This document shows positions 35,700 through 47,063 of a stretch of DNA of 64,000 nt, in pieces. The position numbers and the translations under genes are program-made. Position 1 is the stretch's first letter. The number at the start of each line of letters is the position of its first letter. The DNA comes from Synaphobranchus kaupii. Taxonomy: Eukaryota > Chordata > Actinopteri > Anguilliformes > Synaphobranchidae. Below the pieces are notes generated by a model that was not told the origin of the DNA, did not search any database, and worked only from the letters and a program-made list of their open reading frames with translations. The DNA lies in the NCBI GenBank assembly GCA_029718625.1, contig CM056391.1, positions 658,162-722,161 of the forward strand. The letters run 5' to 3'.

Positions 35700-35879
35700 A
35701 CAGCAAAAAGTTGGTCATATACATTTATACAGCTGGTTATTGGTAAAATGCCTCGCTCAAGGGTACAACAGCAGTTCCCTACCTGGGAATGAAACCTGCT
35801 ACCTGTCAGTCACACTATATTATACTATACTATAGACTATACTACTATACTGTACTATACCCCTATACCACACTGCCAA
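35700..35879 (-). repeat. tRNA-derived SINE fragment, minus strand, with TATAC expansion
   Basis: Read on the minus strand it begins GGCAGTGTGGTATAGGGG, has TTTCATTCCCAGGTAGGG and continues with CTGCTGTTGTACCCTTGAGC and CCAGCTGTATAAATG, matching the SINE at 45.97 kb. The part of the tRNA-like head between the A and B boxes is replaced by TATAC-type simple repeats (about 35815-35866). Confidence 0.75.
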
Positions 35880-37640
35880 CCTCACCTGCCTGTGATAAAT
35901 CTTGTCAGGCTGTATTTAACACAACTTTAACATGTTATTGAGTTTCTGCCAGTTTGACACTGTGTCGGTTACAGAGCAGGGGCTGACGCAATGAATGCTG
36001 GGATTGTAAATCAGGAGGGGGGGGGGGGGGCTGCACGCATTCCTGGCCCACCCCACCCTAAATTGCAGCCGCCTTCCCATCAAAGGGAAGGGTTACCGCC
36101 AGACGGCCACAGTTCATGTGATAGACGGATCCCATTGGCCTTGCCCTCGCATGCAGTAGTCCACATGGAGATCATTTCTCAATCGTTAATGTGCCACTAT
36201 GGGAATAGCTTAACTGTACAAAGTGATAAGTTCACACGGTTTATAAACCCCAGGATCTTAGGAGATGACGTTCCAGTTAGAAACTGAAAGGGCACGTAGG
36301 GTTGGGTCAGGAGTTTGGCTGAACTCACGCAACAGATTTAATTTAATTTCGTCCTCGAATGACATATGCGGTGGGACAGCTTTCTAAAAGTGTCTGAGTG
36401 AGTCTAATCAAACACTATCCCCATGGTTCTTATCTATAAAATAATATTGCATCTGTTAAACTACTTAAATCTCCCGTTAGATGTGCATATTATGTGAAAA
36501 GTGCTAAACACCTGAACAGCTTAGTGGATGGGGGGTTGGGATAAAACCCGTTACGGACTTTATTTTCCACACGGATTCATGGTCATCGTAGGTCATTATC
36601 CTCTTTGTACTGGCATCTGCAAAAAAAAAAAAAAAAAAGAGAAAAAAGAAAGAAGAAAAAAGCAATAGTGTGGTATGATTGGTCATCGCTACCTGAAGAA
36701 GACCTGATTGGTCGAAGCCTGATGCTGCATACCATGCTATAGGCCGCTGTTTGCTCTTTGACTGTTATGCGTAGAGCTCTAATCATGCAGTTAAAACCGA
36801 CCTAAGAATAACGAGCAGCATACTTATCTCATCTAATAAGCCTGGCTTAGCCGTTTCTCTGCTCTGATTTATACGTCCGTGCAAGTGCCAATGAAACCCA
36901 CACCGCTGCCATTTTGTTAATACTTAGCATGGCTGGCCCACGGCCCATGATGTAGACGACGGCTCATGCCTGTGGTGCATTGTGGGGCCTAGCGGAGTGC
37001 AGTCCTATTAAAAGTCACGGTCCTGGCTAGTACTCTCAGATACAGTGGAGAATTTTGGCCTTTCCTCGGCCTGTTCATAACACTGATACGCAGTGACTTT
37101 GAGCCGAGGGAGCCAAGTCCAATCTTTGGCAGCGGCGGCAGGTCTACTTTTAATATGAATCCCTCGCACTGTAATTGATAGCTGTCTGCAGAACAGGGCC
37201 ATAAAACAGGAGGAATTCTGCCTCCTTGGACAGACTGTTCCAAGCAGCAACTGCTTTGGCAACGAGCGCCTGCCCCCCACGGAGGTGCTGAAGGTTGCCG
37301 TAAAAGTTTGAGCCGTCTTGGCACATCGCAGGAACCACCCAGTTGCTATGCCAACGCAGGGGTCATATTGTTCTACAAGGGCACCCACTTCATATAACAG
37401 CAAGCCATGAAACCAGCCAGGCAAACGAGGACAAAGGCAGTGTCTTCAAACCCGTGACATCACAATAGTATAGAATTCTTACTGGCGATGTGGCTTCCAT
37501 TCGAGAACCTTTGTCTGGGACTGAATGTGACATCACAAGAGTCAATTTAGCCATGGGCAGAAATACACATTATAACAATCCATGTTCGAAACAAGAGGTT
37601 ATATTACCTCCCAAATAAATGTATTGATAAATGATGTAGG
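35880..37640. other. Unassigned DNA
   Basis: A G-run lies at 36018-36030 and an A-rich tract at 36620-36660. Frames of up to 138 codons near 37.0-37.4 kb on the minus strand show no recognised domain. Confidence 0.4.
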
Positions 37641-39213
37641 TTGCTCAGTTGGAAGAAAAGGGGCAAGCAATCTATATTACATTTGGAATACAAACAAGCA
37701 AATACATTTTTCAAAAACATGCATTTGAAATACTGACAGGTCCTGTTTGAGTTAAGCACTGCTAAGTCTTTAAGGTTTTGAAATGGGATGGTAGTTATTG
37801 AGTTCAGAAGGGTGCCCCAAACTCTTTAAAAGAGGAAGCACATAAGCTAATTTACACAAACTAGGGTAGAGTTTGATAATAAAGATAAATGAGCTACGAA
37901 CGCGAGGTTTGGCAGTCTGATCTGAAGCAAGCTAGAGTAGATATGGGCCCAAAAGACCAACACCGGCAGGTTTCCTCACATAAAATATCTCTGTGTTTTA
38001 CAAATATCAGCAGCTGAAAAGACCCGTGTTAACAGGTGGCAAAGTACAGACAGAGCTAGCAGTGTCTGAAGCCACTTTATTTAAACGATAAAAAAATATT
38101 ACTGGCAGGTATTATTTAAACGCTTATTTAAAAGATTTATAATGTTACCCATATCTGTTATAGCTGATAATTTAATCTGGCACTGAGAAATGAGGACATT
38201 TATCAGTGAATGATAAAGATTTAATTGTTTTCTAGAATTTTGCATGGTTTTGAGATTTTTCAGGAGGAGACTGTTGGTAATTCTCTTAGAATTCCAAACA
38301 AAGGCACCCGTTACCCAGGTATATACATTGGGTCCGATCAGCTGGAGAATCTGGTGTTTGTGTATCTTGCTTTGATGGAGAAGATCAGTAAGTTCAGTGG
38401 AGACCCAGGGGTTGTGTTCTCCCTGCACTGTACTTTTTATTGAAACGTGTTTATTCTCAAACTGAAAGAAAAGCAGATTTAAAGTGTAACCCGGCACTAT
38501 CAACATCAGGAATAAGACCAATAGAGTCAAGATGGCAGGAATAAAGATCATTTTTTAAGTTTCTTTTGAAAATGAAATGGGGCTGAGATTTAGAAACTGT
38601 CACATCTCTTACACAGGCAACAGAAGAATGATCACTGGCGTACAGAGTGCGAAATTAACACCCGCCACCCGCCAAATACTGGCAAAATTTAGATTATGGC
38701 TGGTAAGATTTCTACTCTAGCAGCCACTTTGACAGGTAACCAGCCAGGTTGTGTTATACTGTAAAACGTAACGTGGCTGGTAAAATGTTGAAAATGGCTG
38801 CTGATTTTTAGAATCCACAAGCCACTCTGGCCAGTGAGTGAAAAACTTAATTTCATACCCTGCTTACATCATTAGAGAAAACACCAATAGTCAAGACTGA
38901 TCAGATCAAGTACCTATTTTGGCAATCAGGGTTAGATCAGATTGACAAGCTGCGTGAGATTGTGAGGGTCACAATGCTTTTGAAAGGATCAGTTAACATC
39001 TCCGATTAAAACAAAGTTCTGTGTCATTAAACTAAGCCAATAAACCTGATAAAAATCCAACAGCCCATTTGCTGCAGACAGAGCTCTATAATACCCGTCA
39101 CAATCTCATGAGTTATTTGCGATATTAATTTTAAGGTCAGAGAACTTAAATCATCGCCTTCATTACCGCCCTGTTATGAATACAATCTAGAAACTAAACT
39201 TCTAATGTTCAGA
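37641..39213 (-). pseudogene. L2-like LINE relic (endonuclease to start of reverse transcriptase)
   Basis: Read on the minus strand from high to low coordinates, degraded pieces of a non-LTR retrotransposon ORF2 appear in the expected order. FVLIGDVN near 39000 matches the endonuclease GDFN motif. ASDHSSVACVRDVTVSKSQP near 38640-38580 matches the SDH end of the endonuclease. NPWVSTELTDLLHQ near 38400 matches the linker PW..EL motif. AYVLPLLKSLGHPSELNNYH near 37840-37780 matches the start of the reverse transcriptase (PLLK..d...L.NYRPIS). Several stops and frame changes separate them, and a MITE is inserted at 38643. The 150-codon frame at 38099-38551 is part of this relic and not a host gene. 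Family placement as L2-like is by motif memory only. Confidence 0.75.
38643..38862. mobile_element. 220-bp MITE inserted in the LINE relic
   Basis: CAGAGTGCGAAATTAAC at the left and the complement of the right end, CAGGGTATGAAATTAAG, are imperfect inverted copies. The element splits the LINE just before its SDH motif, so it arrived later. Target duplication is unclear. Confidence 0.65.
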
Positions 39214-39233
39214 GGAAAAAAAAAAAAAAAAAA
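39214..39233 (+). repeat. A-run
   Basis: About 19 consecutive A bases at the high-coordinate edge of the LINE relic. Confidence 0.9.
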
Positions 39234-39374
39234 AACTTCTCATCAAGTGAGTAGACAGATTACTTAGTACTGATTCAGACCCAGGATCAGGTTTTAGTAA
39301 TGACAGATATTGGGATGGTAGCAAAAGGAGGCTTAACGTATGTGCTAATCAAATAGTTATTATTATTATTAATA

Positions 39375-39855
39375 GCATGCGATGGATTGGTGACCTGTCC
39401 AGGATGTATTACTGCCTCCGGTAGTAGGAAGGAGGGTGCCACCTCCTCTTCAGGGTGCGACTCCTCGAGCTCCTGACCGCGATTCCAACTCGCCCGGGGC
39501 CACTTGTGCGCGACGATTCTCCCCCGCCGAGGCCCTCTCTCCACCCCGGGAGGGGCCACCCACTGCTGCTCCTTCAAGGCACCGGCCATACTCGGATCTG
39601 CATACTCGGATCTGCATACTCGGACCTGCATACTCGGATCTGCATAATCGGACCTGCATACTGCATACTCGGACCTGCATACTCAAATCTGCATACTGGG
39701 ATCTGCGTACTCGGATCTGCATACTCGGATCTGCATACTCAGATCTGCATACTGGGATCTGCATACTGGGATCTGGCAGGACCAACGGCGCGAGGTCCCT
39801 GATCCTCGGTGTGCAACTGCACCGAAGTCAGCGCTTTTACCGCTGCACCTAACAT
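39375..39855 (-). repeat. GC-rich dispersed-repeat fragment carrying a 14-bp minisatellite
   Basis: The minus strand starts with AGGTGCAGCGGTAAAAGCGC, a tRNA-like head with an A-box look, and ends near GGTCACCAATCCATCGCATG, a common fish repeat tail. The middle is occupied by the tandem array listed next. The family is not identified. Confidence 0.45.
39588..39778 (+). repeat. 14-bp minisatellite (about 13 copies)
   Basis: TACTCGGATCTGCA repeats with GGACC/GGATC and CTGGGATC variants and one short CTGCATA insertion near 39660. Confidence 0.9.
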
Positions 39856-40183
39856 CGATGTCTTAAACTCGAGCTCCAGGGCAGCGATGATAAACGAGTC
39901 TCCCTCTGTCTGAGGGGTCTGTGGCGGGGGACCCCACTATACCAGAACACCCAAACACTGCACAGCTGGGTCCGTTTCACCCAGGACCGTTCTCTTATCC
40001 GAGCTCGTCACAGTACACAACAGCGCTGAGCTCACTGGAGCCAGATCCATCTCACTGCCTGATGAGATATTACAAAAAAAAGGCAGCAGAATTAATTTGG
40101 CACTCAAAGTTTTTAAGGAATCCCATATTTCAGTTTGCAGCTGCAGACACACATACATCAGTGCGACGCTGCAGAACGGGTGG

Positions 40184-40215
40184 AGGGTAAGCGTAGCGTA
40201 GCGTAGCGCAGCGCC
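40184..40215 (+). repeat. GCGTA short tandem repeat
   Basis: AAGCGTAGCGTAGCGTAGCG followed by CAGCGCC forms a small 5-bp repeat just before the large array. Confidence 0.75.
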
Positions 40216-40269
40216 ACCGAAAGCTAACAGATGACTGATTTAATGATTATCATACATCAAGGAGCCACC

Positions 40270-43200
40270 AGACATGCTTCTGCTAGCGTTGCGCTCCTCC
40301 ACAGCCCATCCAGACATGCTTCTGCTAGCGTTGTGCTCCTCCACAGCCCATCCAGGCATGCTTCTGCTAGCGTTGTGCTCCTCCACAGCCCATCCAGACA
40401 TGCTTCTGCTAGCGTCGCGCTCCTCCACAGCCCATCCAGACATGCTTCTGCTAGCGTTGTGCTCCTCCACAGCCCATCCAGACATGCTTCTGCTAGCGTT
40501 GTGCTCCTCCACAGCCCATCCAGACATGCTTCTGCTAGCGTTGCGCTCCTCCACAGCCCATCCAGACATGCTTCTGCTAGCGTTGTGCTCCTCCACAGCC
40601 CATTCAGAACACTCAACACCAGACATGCTTCTGCTAGCGTCGCGCTCCTCCACAGCCCATCCAGACATGCTTCTGCTAGCGTTGTGCTCGTCCACAGCCC
40701 ATCCAGACATGCTTCTGCTAGCGTTGTGCTCCTCCACAGCCCATCCAGACATGCTTCTGCTAGCGTCGCGCTCCTCCACAGCCCATCCAGACATGCTTCT
40801 GCTAGCGTTGTGCTCCTCCACAGCCCATCCAGAACACTCAACACCAGACATGCTTCTGCTAGCGTTGTGCTCCTCCACAGCCCATCCAGAACACTCAACA
40901 CCAGACATGCTTCTGCTAGCGTTGTGCTCCTCCACAGCCCATCCAGACATGCTTCTGCTAGCGTTGCGCTCCTCCCCAGCCCATCCAGACATGCTTCTGC
41001 TAGCGTCGTGCTCCTCCACAGCCCATCCAGACATGCTTCTGCTAGCGTCGCGCTCCTCCACAGCCCATCCAGACATGCTTCTGCTAGCGTTGTGCTCCTC
41101 CACAGCCCATCCAGACATGCTTCTGCTAGCGTTGTGCTCCTCCACAGCCCATCCAGACATGCTTCTGCTAGCGTTGCGCTCCTCCACAGCCCATTCAGAC
41201 ATGCTTCTGCTAGCGTTGCGCTCCTCCACAGCCCATCCAGACATGCTTCTGCTAGCATTGTGCTCCTCCACAGCCCATCCAGACATGCTTCTGCTAGCAT
41301 TGTGCTCCTCCACAGCCCATCCAGACATGCTTCTGCTAGCGTTGTGCTCCTCCACAGCCCATCCAGACATGCTTCTGCTAGCGTTGCGCTCCTCCACAGC
41401 CCATTCAGAACACTCAACACCAGACATGCTTCTGCTAGCGTCGCGCTCCTCCACAGCCCATCCAGACATGCTTCTGCTAGCGTTGTGCTCCTCCACAGCC
41501 CATCCAGACATGCTTCTGCTAGCGTTGTGCTCCTCCACAGCCCATCCAGACATGCTTCTGCTAGCGTCGCGCTCCTCCACAGCCCATCCAGACATGCTTC
41601 TGCTAGCGTTGTGCTCCTCCACAGCCCATCCAGAACACTCAACACCAGACATGCTTCTGCTAGCGTTGTGCTCCTCCACAGCCCATCCAGAACACTCAAC
41701 ACCAGACATGCTTCTGCTAGCGTTGTGCTCCTCCACAGCCCATCCAGACATGCTTCTGCTAGCGTTGCGCTCCTCCACAGCCCATCCAGACATGCTTCTG
41801 CTAGCGTTGCGCTCCTCCACAGCCCATTCAGAACACTCAACACCAGACATGCTTCTGCTAGCGTCGCGCTCCTCCACAGCCCATCCAGACATGCTTCTGC
41901 TAGCGTTGTGCTCCTCCACAGCCCATCCAGACATGCTTCTGCTAGCGTTGTGCTCCTCCACAGCCCATCCAGACATGCTTCTGCTAGCGTCGCGCTCCTC
42001 CACAGCCCATCCAGACATGCTTCTGCTAGCGTTGTGCTCCTCCACAGCCCATCCAGAACACTCAACACCAGACATGCTTCTGCTAGCGTTGTGCTCCTCC
42101 ACAGCCCATCCAGAACACTCAACACCAGACATGCTTCTGCTAGCGTTGTGCTCCTCCACAGCCCATCCAGACATGCTTCTGCTAGCGTTGCGCTCCTCCA
42201 CAGCCCATCCAGACATGCTTCTGCTAGCGTCGTGCTCCTCCACAGCCCATCCAGAACACTCAACACCAGACATGCTTCTGCTAGCGTTGTGCTCCTCCAC
42301 AGCCCATCCAGACATGCTTCTGCTAGCGTCGCGCTCCTCCACAGCCCATCCAGACATGCTTCTGCTAGCGTTGTGCTCCTCCACAGCCCATCCAGACATG
42401 CTTCTGCTAGCGTTGCGCTCCTCCACAGCCCATCCAGACATGCTTCTGCTAGCGTTGCGCTCCTCCACAGCCCATCCAGACATGCTTCTGCTAGCGTTGC
42501 GCTCCTCCACAGCCCATCCAGACATGCTTCTGCTAGCGTCGCGCTCCTCCACAGCCCATCCAGACATGCTTCTGCTAGCGTTGTGCTCCTCCACAGCCCA
42601 TCCAGACATGCTTCTGCTAGCGTTGTGCTCCTCCACAGCCCATCCAGAACACTCAACACCAGACATGCTTCTGCTAGCGTTGCGCTCCTCCACAGCCCAT
42701 CCAGACATGCTTCTGCTAGCGTCGCGCTCCTCCACAGCCCATCCAGACATGCTTCTGCTAGCGTTGTGCTCCTCCACAGCCCATCCAGACATGCTTCTGC
42801 TAGCGTTGTGCTCCTCCACAGCCCATCCAGACATGCTTCTGCTAGCGTTGCGCTCCTCCACAGCCCATTCAGACATGCTTCTGCTAGCGTTGCGCTCCTC
42901 CACAGCCCATCCAGACATGCTTCTGCTAGCATTGTGCTCCTCCACAGCCCATCCAGACATGCTTCTGCTAGCATTGTGCTCCTCCACAGCCCATCCAGAC
43001 ATGCTTCTGCTAGCGTTGTGCTCCTCCACAGCCCATCCAGACATGCTTCTGCTAGCGTTGCGCTCCTCCACAGCCCATTCAGAACACTCAACACCAGACA
43101 TGCTTCTGCTAGCGTCGCGCTCCTCCACAGCCCATCCAGACATGCTTCTGCTAGCGTTGTGCTCCTCCACAGCCCATCCAGACATGCTTCTGCTAGCGTT

Positions 43201-45350
43201 GTGCTCCTCCACAGCCCATCCAGACATGCTTCTGCTAGCGTCGCGCTCCTCCACAGCCCATCCAGACATGCTTCTGCTAGCGTTGTGCTCCTCCACAGCC
43301 CATCCAGAACACTCAACACCAGACATGCTTCTGCTAGCGTTGTGCTCCTCCACAGCCCATCCAGAACACTCAACACCAGACATGCTTCTGCTAGCGTTGT
43401 GCTCCTCCACAGCCCATCCAGACATGCTTCTGCTAGCGTTGCGCTCCTCCACAGCCCATCCAGACATGCTTCTGCTAGCGTTGCGCTCCTCCACAGCCCA
43501 TTCAGAACACTCAACACCAGACATGCTTCTGCTAGCGTCGCGCTCCTCCACAGCCCATCCAGACATGCTTCTGCTAGCGTTGTGCTCCTCCACAGCCCAT
43601 CCAGACATGCTTCTGCTAGCGTTGTGCTCCTCCACAGCCCATCCAGACATGCTTCTGCTAGCGTCGCGCTCCTCCACAGCCCATCCAGACATGCTTCTGC
43701 TAGCGTTGTGCTCCTCCACAGCCCATCCAGAACACTCAACACCAGACATGCTTCTGCTAGCGTTGTGCTCCTCCACAGCCCATCCAGAACACTCAACACC
43801 AGACATGCTTCTGCTAGCGTTGTGCTCCTCCACAGCCCATCCAGACATGCTTCTGCTAGCGTTGCGCTCCTCCACAGCCCATCCAGACATGCTTCTGCTA
43901 GCGTCGTGCTCCTCCACAGCCCATCCAGAACACTCAACACCAGACATGCTTCTGCTAGCGTTGTGCTCCTCCACAGCCCATCCAGACATGCTTCTGCTAG
44001 CGTTGCGCTCCTCCACAGCCCATCCAGACATGCTTCTGCTAGCGTTGCGCTCCTCCACAGCCCATCCAGACATGCTTCTGCTAGCGTTGCGCTCCTCCAC
44101 AGCCCATCCAGACATGCTTCTGCTAGCGTTGCGCTCCTCCACAGCCCATCCAGACATGCTTCTGCTAGCGTCGCGCTCCTCCACAGCCCATCCAGACATG
44201 CTTCTGCTAGCGTCGTGCTCCTCCACAGCCCATCCAGACATGCTTCTGCTAGCGTTGTGCTCCTCCACAGCCCATCCAGACATGCTTCTGCTAGCGTTGC
44301 GCTCCTCCACAGCCCATCCAGACATGCTTCTGCTAGCGTTGCGCTCCTCCACAGCCCATCCAGACATGCTTCTGCTAGCGTTGTGCTCCTCCACAGCCCA
44401 TCCAGACATGCTTCTGCTAGCGTTGTGCTCCTCCACAGCCCATCCAGACATGCTTCTGCTAGCGTTGTGCTCCTCCACAGCCCATCCAGACATGCTTCTG
44501 CTAGCGTTGTGCTCCTCCACAGCCCATCCAGACATGCTTCTGCTAGCGTTGTGCTCCTCCACAGCCCATCCAGACATGCTTCTGCTAGCGTTGTGCTCCT
44601 CCACAGCCCATCCAGAACACTCAACACCAGACATGCTTCTGCTAGCGTTGTGCTCCTCCACAGCCCATCCAGACATGCTTCTGCTAGCGTTGCGCTCCTC
44701 CACAGCCCATCCAGAACACTCAACACCAGACATGCTTCTGCTAGCGTCGTGCTCCTCCACAGCCCATCCAGAACACTCAACACCAGACATCCTTCTGCTA
44801 GCGTCGTGCTCCTCCACAGCCCATCCAGAAGACTCAACACCAGACATGCTTCTGCTAGCGTTGTGCTCCTCCACAGCCCATCCAGAACACTCAACACCAG
44901 ACATGCTTCTGCTAGCGTCGTGCTCCTCCACAGCCCATCCAGAACACTCAACACCAGACATGCTTCTGCTAGCGTCGTGCTCCTCCACAGCCCATCCAGA
45001 ACACTCAACACCAGACATGCTTCTGCTAGCGTCGTGCTCCTCCACAGCCCATCCAGAACACTCAACACCAGACATGCTTCTGCTAGCGTCGTGCTCCTCC
45101 ACAGCCCATCCAGAACACTCAACACCAGACATGCTTCTGCTAGCGTCGTGCTCCTCCACAGCCCATCCAGAACACTCAACACCAGACATGCTTCTGCTAG
45201 CGTTGTGCTCCTCCACAGCCCATCCAGAACACTCAACACCAGACATGCTTCTGCTAGCGTCGTGCTCCTCCACAGCCCATCCAGAACACTCAACACCAGA
45301 CATGCTTCTGCTAGCGTTGTGCTCCTCCACAGCCCATCCAGAACACTCAA
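40270..45350. repeat. Very large 42/57-bp minisatellite (about 110 units) with nested higher-order repeats
   Basis: The 42-bp unit is CAGACATGCTTCTGCTAGCG, then TTGTGCTCCTCCACAGCCCA, then TC. The 57-bp form has 15 more bases, CAGAACACTCAACAC. Almost every copy has the NheI palindrome GCTAGC. Markers show nested periods: CATTCAGAAC at 41402, 41825, 43076 and 43499 gives 423 bp inside 1,674 bp, and GCTAGCATT at 41251 and 42925 again gives 1,674 bp. From about 44.7 kb to the end nearly all units are the 57-bp form. Since 42 and 57 are both multiples of three and the units lack stops, frames of about 1,700 codons stay open twice on plus (HASASVVLLHSPSR; MLLLALCSSTAHPD) and twice on minus (ASRSMSGWAVEEHN; TLAEACLDGLWRST). 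No protein family is recognised and I do not call a gene. Confidence 0.97.
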
Positions 45351-45688
45351 CATGTTTAGAGTTCAAAACCTCACATGACTAAACCATGATTCCATGATCT
45401 AACCGTGACAATTCAGTTGGCCTTCGATGTCCAGGCGTCACACGTCAAGTTGACTCGACCAAGTTTGAACCACCCAACAGGTTTGCACATCTGTGTAGTA
45501 GATCGAGTCATCAACATTGAATATGTACTAACCAACAAGGCTATAACGCACATCTTCCACAGTGAGCAGGCCATTAAGCAGGTTCATATTCCTGTGGGCT
45601 TGTTTTAGCCCAGCAGTAGGACATCTGATTCTACTTATCAAAGTCTTGATTGATGACCATGATTAGTTAATTAGTTGAATCAGGTGTC
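45351..45688. other. Unassigned DNA
   Basis: No supported gene between the two arrays. Confidence 0.4.
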
Positions 45689-45838
45689 TGGCCCTTTTCG
45701 GATAAAACCTGCACCCACACCGGCCCTTTTGGTATAAGACCTGCACCCACACCGGCCCTTTACAGATAAGACCTGCACCCACATCCGGCCCTTTTCAGAT
45801 AAAACCTGCACCCACACCGGCCATTTTTGGGATAAGAT
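45689..45838 (+). repeat. 32-bp minisatellite (5 copies)
   Basis: CGGCCCTTTTCGGATAAAAC followed by CTGCACCCACAC, with TTTTGGTATAAG and TTTACAGATAAG variants. Confidence 0.92.
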
Positions 45839-45967
45839 TCCCCTCCCGTTTCCCTGCAGCCCAGTGGATGAGATGACAGGCACCTCAGCCACCCTGTCAT
45901 AAGATTCGGGGGAAAGCCCAGAAGGGGCCGTAGAGAGAGTACCAGGGAGGTGAGACAGGCTGATTTG

Positions 45968-46195
45968 AGGTGGCAGTTTAACAGTTAGGGAGGGAAGAGG
46001 GCTTGTAACCGAAAGGTTGCAGGTTCGATTCCCAGGTAGGACACTGCCGTTGTACCCTTGAGCAAGGTACTTAACCTGAATTGCTTCAGTATATATCCAG
46101 CTGTATCAATGGATACTGCCGTGTGTACAAAATGCAAAAGCCGTGTAAGTCGCTCTGGACAAGAGCGTCTGCTAAATGTCTGAAATATAATGGTC
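45968..46195 (+). repeat. tRNA-derived SINE
   Basis: The head has an A-box-like TGGCAGTTTAACAGTTAGGG and a B box GGTTCGATTCC at about 46022-46032. The body reads CACTGCCGTTGTACCCTTGA and CAGTATATATCCAGCTGTAT, and the tail GTAAGTCGCTCTGGACAAGA then GCGTCTGCTAAATG is the hallmark of widespread fish SINEs. Length is about 228 bp. Transcription would be from the internal RNA polymerase III promoter. Target duplication was not established. Confidence 0.9.
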
Positions 46196-46281
46196 GTCCA
46201 ATTTAAACATTTACAGGGGATACCTGTAAAGTACGGACAGAATGTTACTGCAAATATTGTTTGTATAGAAATTACAGAAAG

Positions 46282-46391
46282 GCAGTGAGCAGACCCTGGG
46301 ATTAGTGCTGCCCTTTGGAGCAGCGAGCACACCCTGGGATTAGTGCTGCCCTTTGGAGCAGCAAGCACACCCTGGGATTAGTGCTGCCCAA
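46282..46391 (+). repeat. 38-bp tandem repeat (about 3 copies)
   Basis: CCTGGGATTAGTGCTGCCCT followed by TTGGAGCAGCGAGCACAC occurs twice in full and once in part. Confidence 0.92.
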
Positions 46392-46458
46392 CGGCAGGTT
46401 CTCGTTGTCCCCTTGTACAGTAGCACAAGTATACAGACATTTTCTTTATTTACCCAAA

Positions 46459-46607
46459 GGGACGTTTCACAAAGAGAGATTAAGAAGTTAGCTGGCTAAC
46501 TTTTAGAAACTATTTTCAGTTCGATTAAATCTGCTTGGACATGTTATTTCTAAATATTTACAAAAGTTAGCCAGCTAAATCCTTAATCCTGCTTTGTGAA
46601 ATAGCCC
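46459..46607. mobile_element. 150-bp MITE with arms of about 45 bp
   Basis: GGGACGTTTCACAAAGAGAG on the left and the complement of the right end, GGGCTATTTCACAAAGCAGG, are followed on both sides by GATTAAG and TTAGCTGGCTAAC words. The element is almost all inverted repeat around an AT-rich centre. Confidence 0.85.
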
Positions 46608-47063
46608 TAAGGTAGTCTCACCGGGGTTGAAGAATTTAATTTTGGGAAAGATTGCTAGCTCATTTTTGAAAAGTGAAAGTGGACATTCTCTCAATGCAGA
46701 ACAGCAGTTAAGGACAGACAGAAACAGGGGCGTTTTCTAGAATTTAAAAGATGTGCATTCATTACATCCATGAATCAGAATTGCACAATCTTCCAAAAAA
46801 TAACATAGTATCTGTTTATTTTTTTGAAAAGTGCAATGTGCTGTTCTTCTTAATTAAACAGCTTTGATCGGTTCTTATATCTTGTTTCGATCACAACATT
46901 ATAGTTTTGGCAAAAAAACAAACATGGGAAAACAGGCATCATAATGTCACGGTATAATCTGTAATCATAGGAATCTGATTTATACAATTTTCTATTACTA
47001 ACTATAATTAATAATTAATGCATTCTTGTAAAAGTAGGCTTGGTAGTCATCACTGAGATCACT
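46608..47063. other. Unassigned AT-rich DNA
   Basis: No supported gene. Confidence 0.4.

Noticed and set aside
36989..37424. Overlapping 111-, 138- and 62-codon minus-strand frames as an exon cluster
   Set aside because: Three different frames, no shared domain, and no consensus splice pairs that would join them.
38099..38551. 150-residue host membrane-like protein on the minus strand
   Set aside because: It contains the linker motif of a LINE and lies in order with other LINE motifs on both sides, so it is part of that relic.
40231..45382. Giant Ser/His/Ala-rich or Leu-rich repeat proteins of about 1,700 residues
   Set aside because: Four overlapping frames on two strands are open at once because the units are multiples of three without stops. 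No domain, promoter, splice site or codon bias singles one out.
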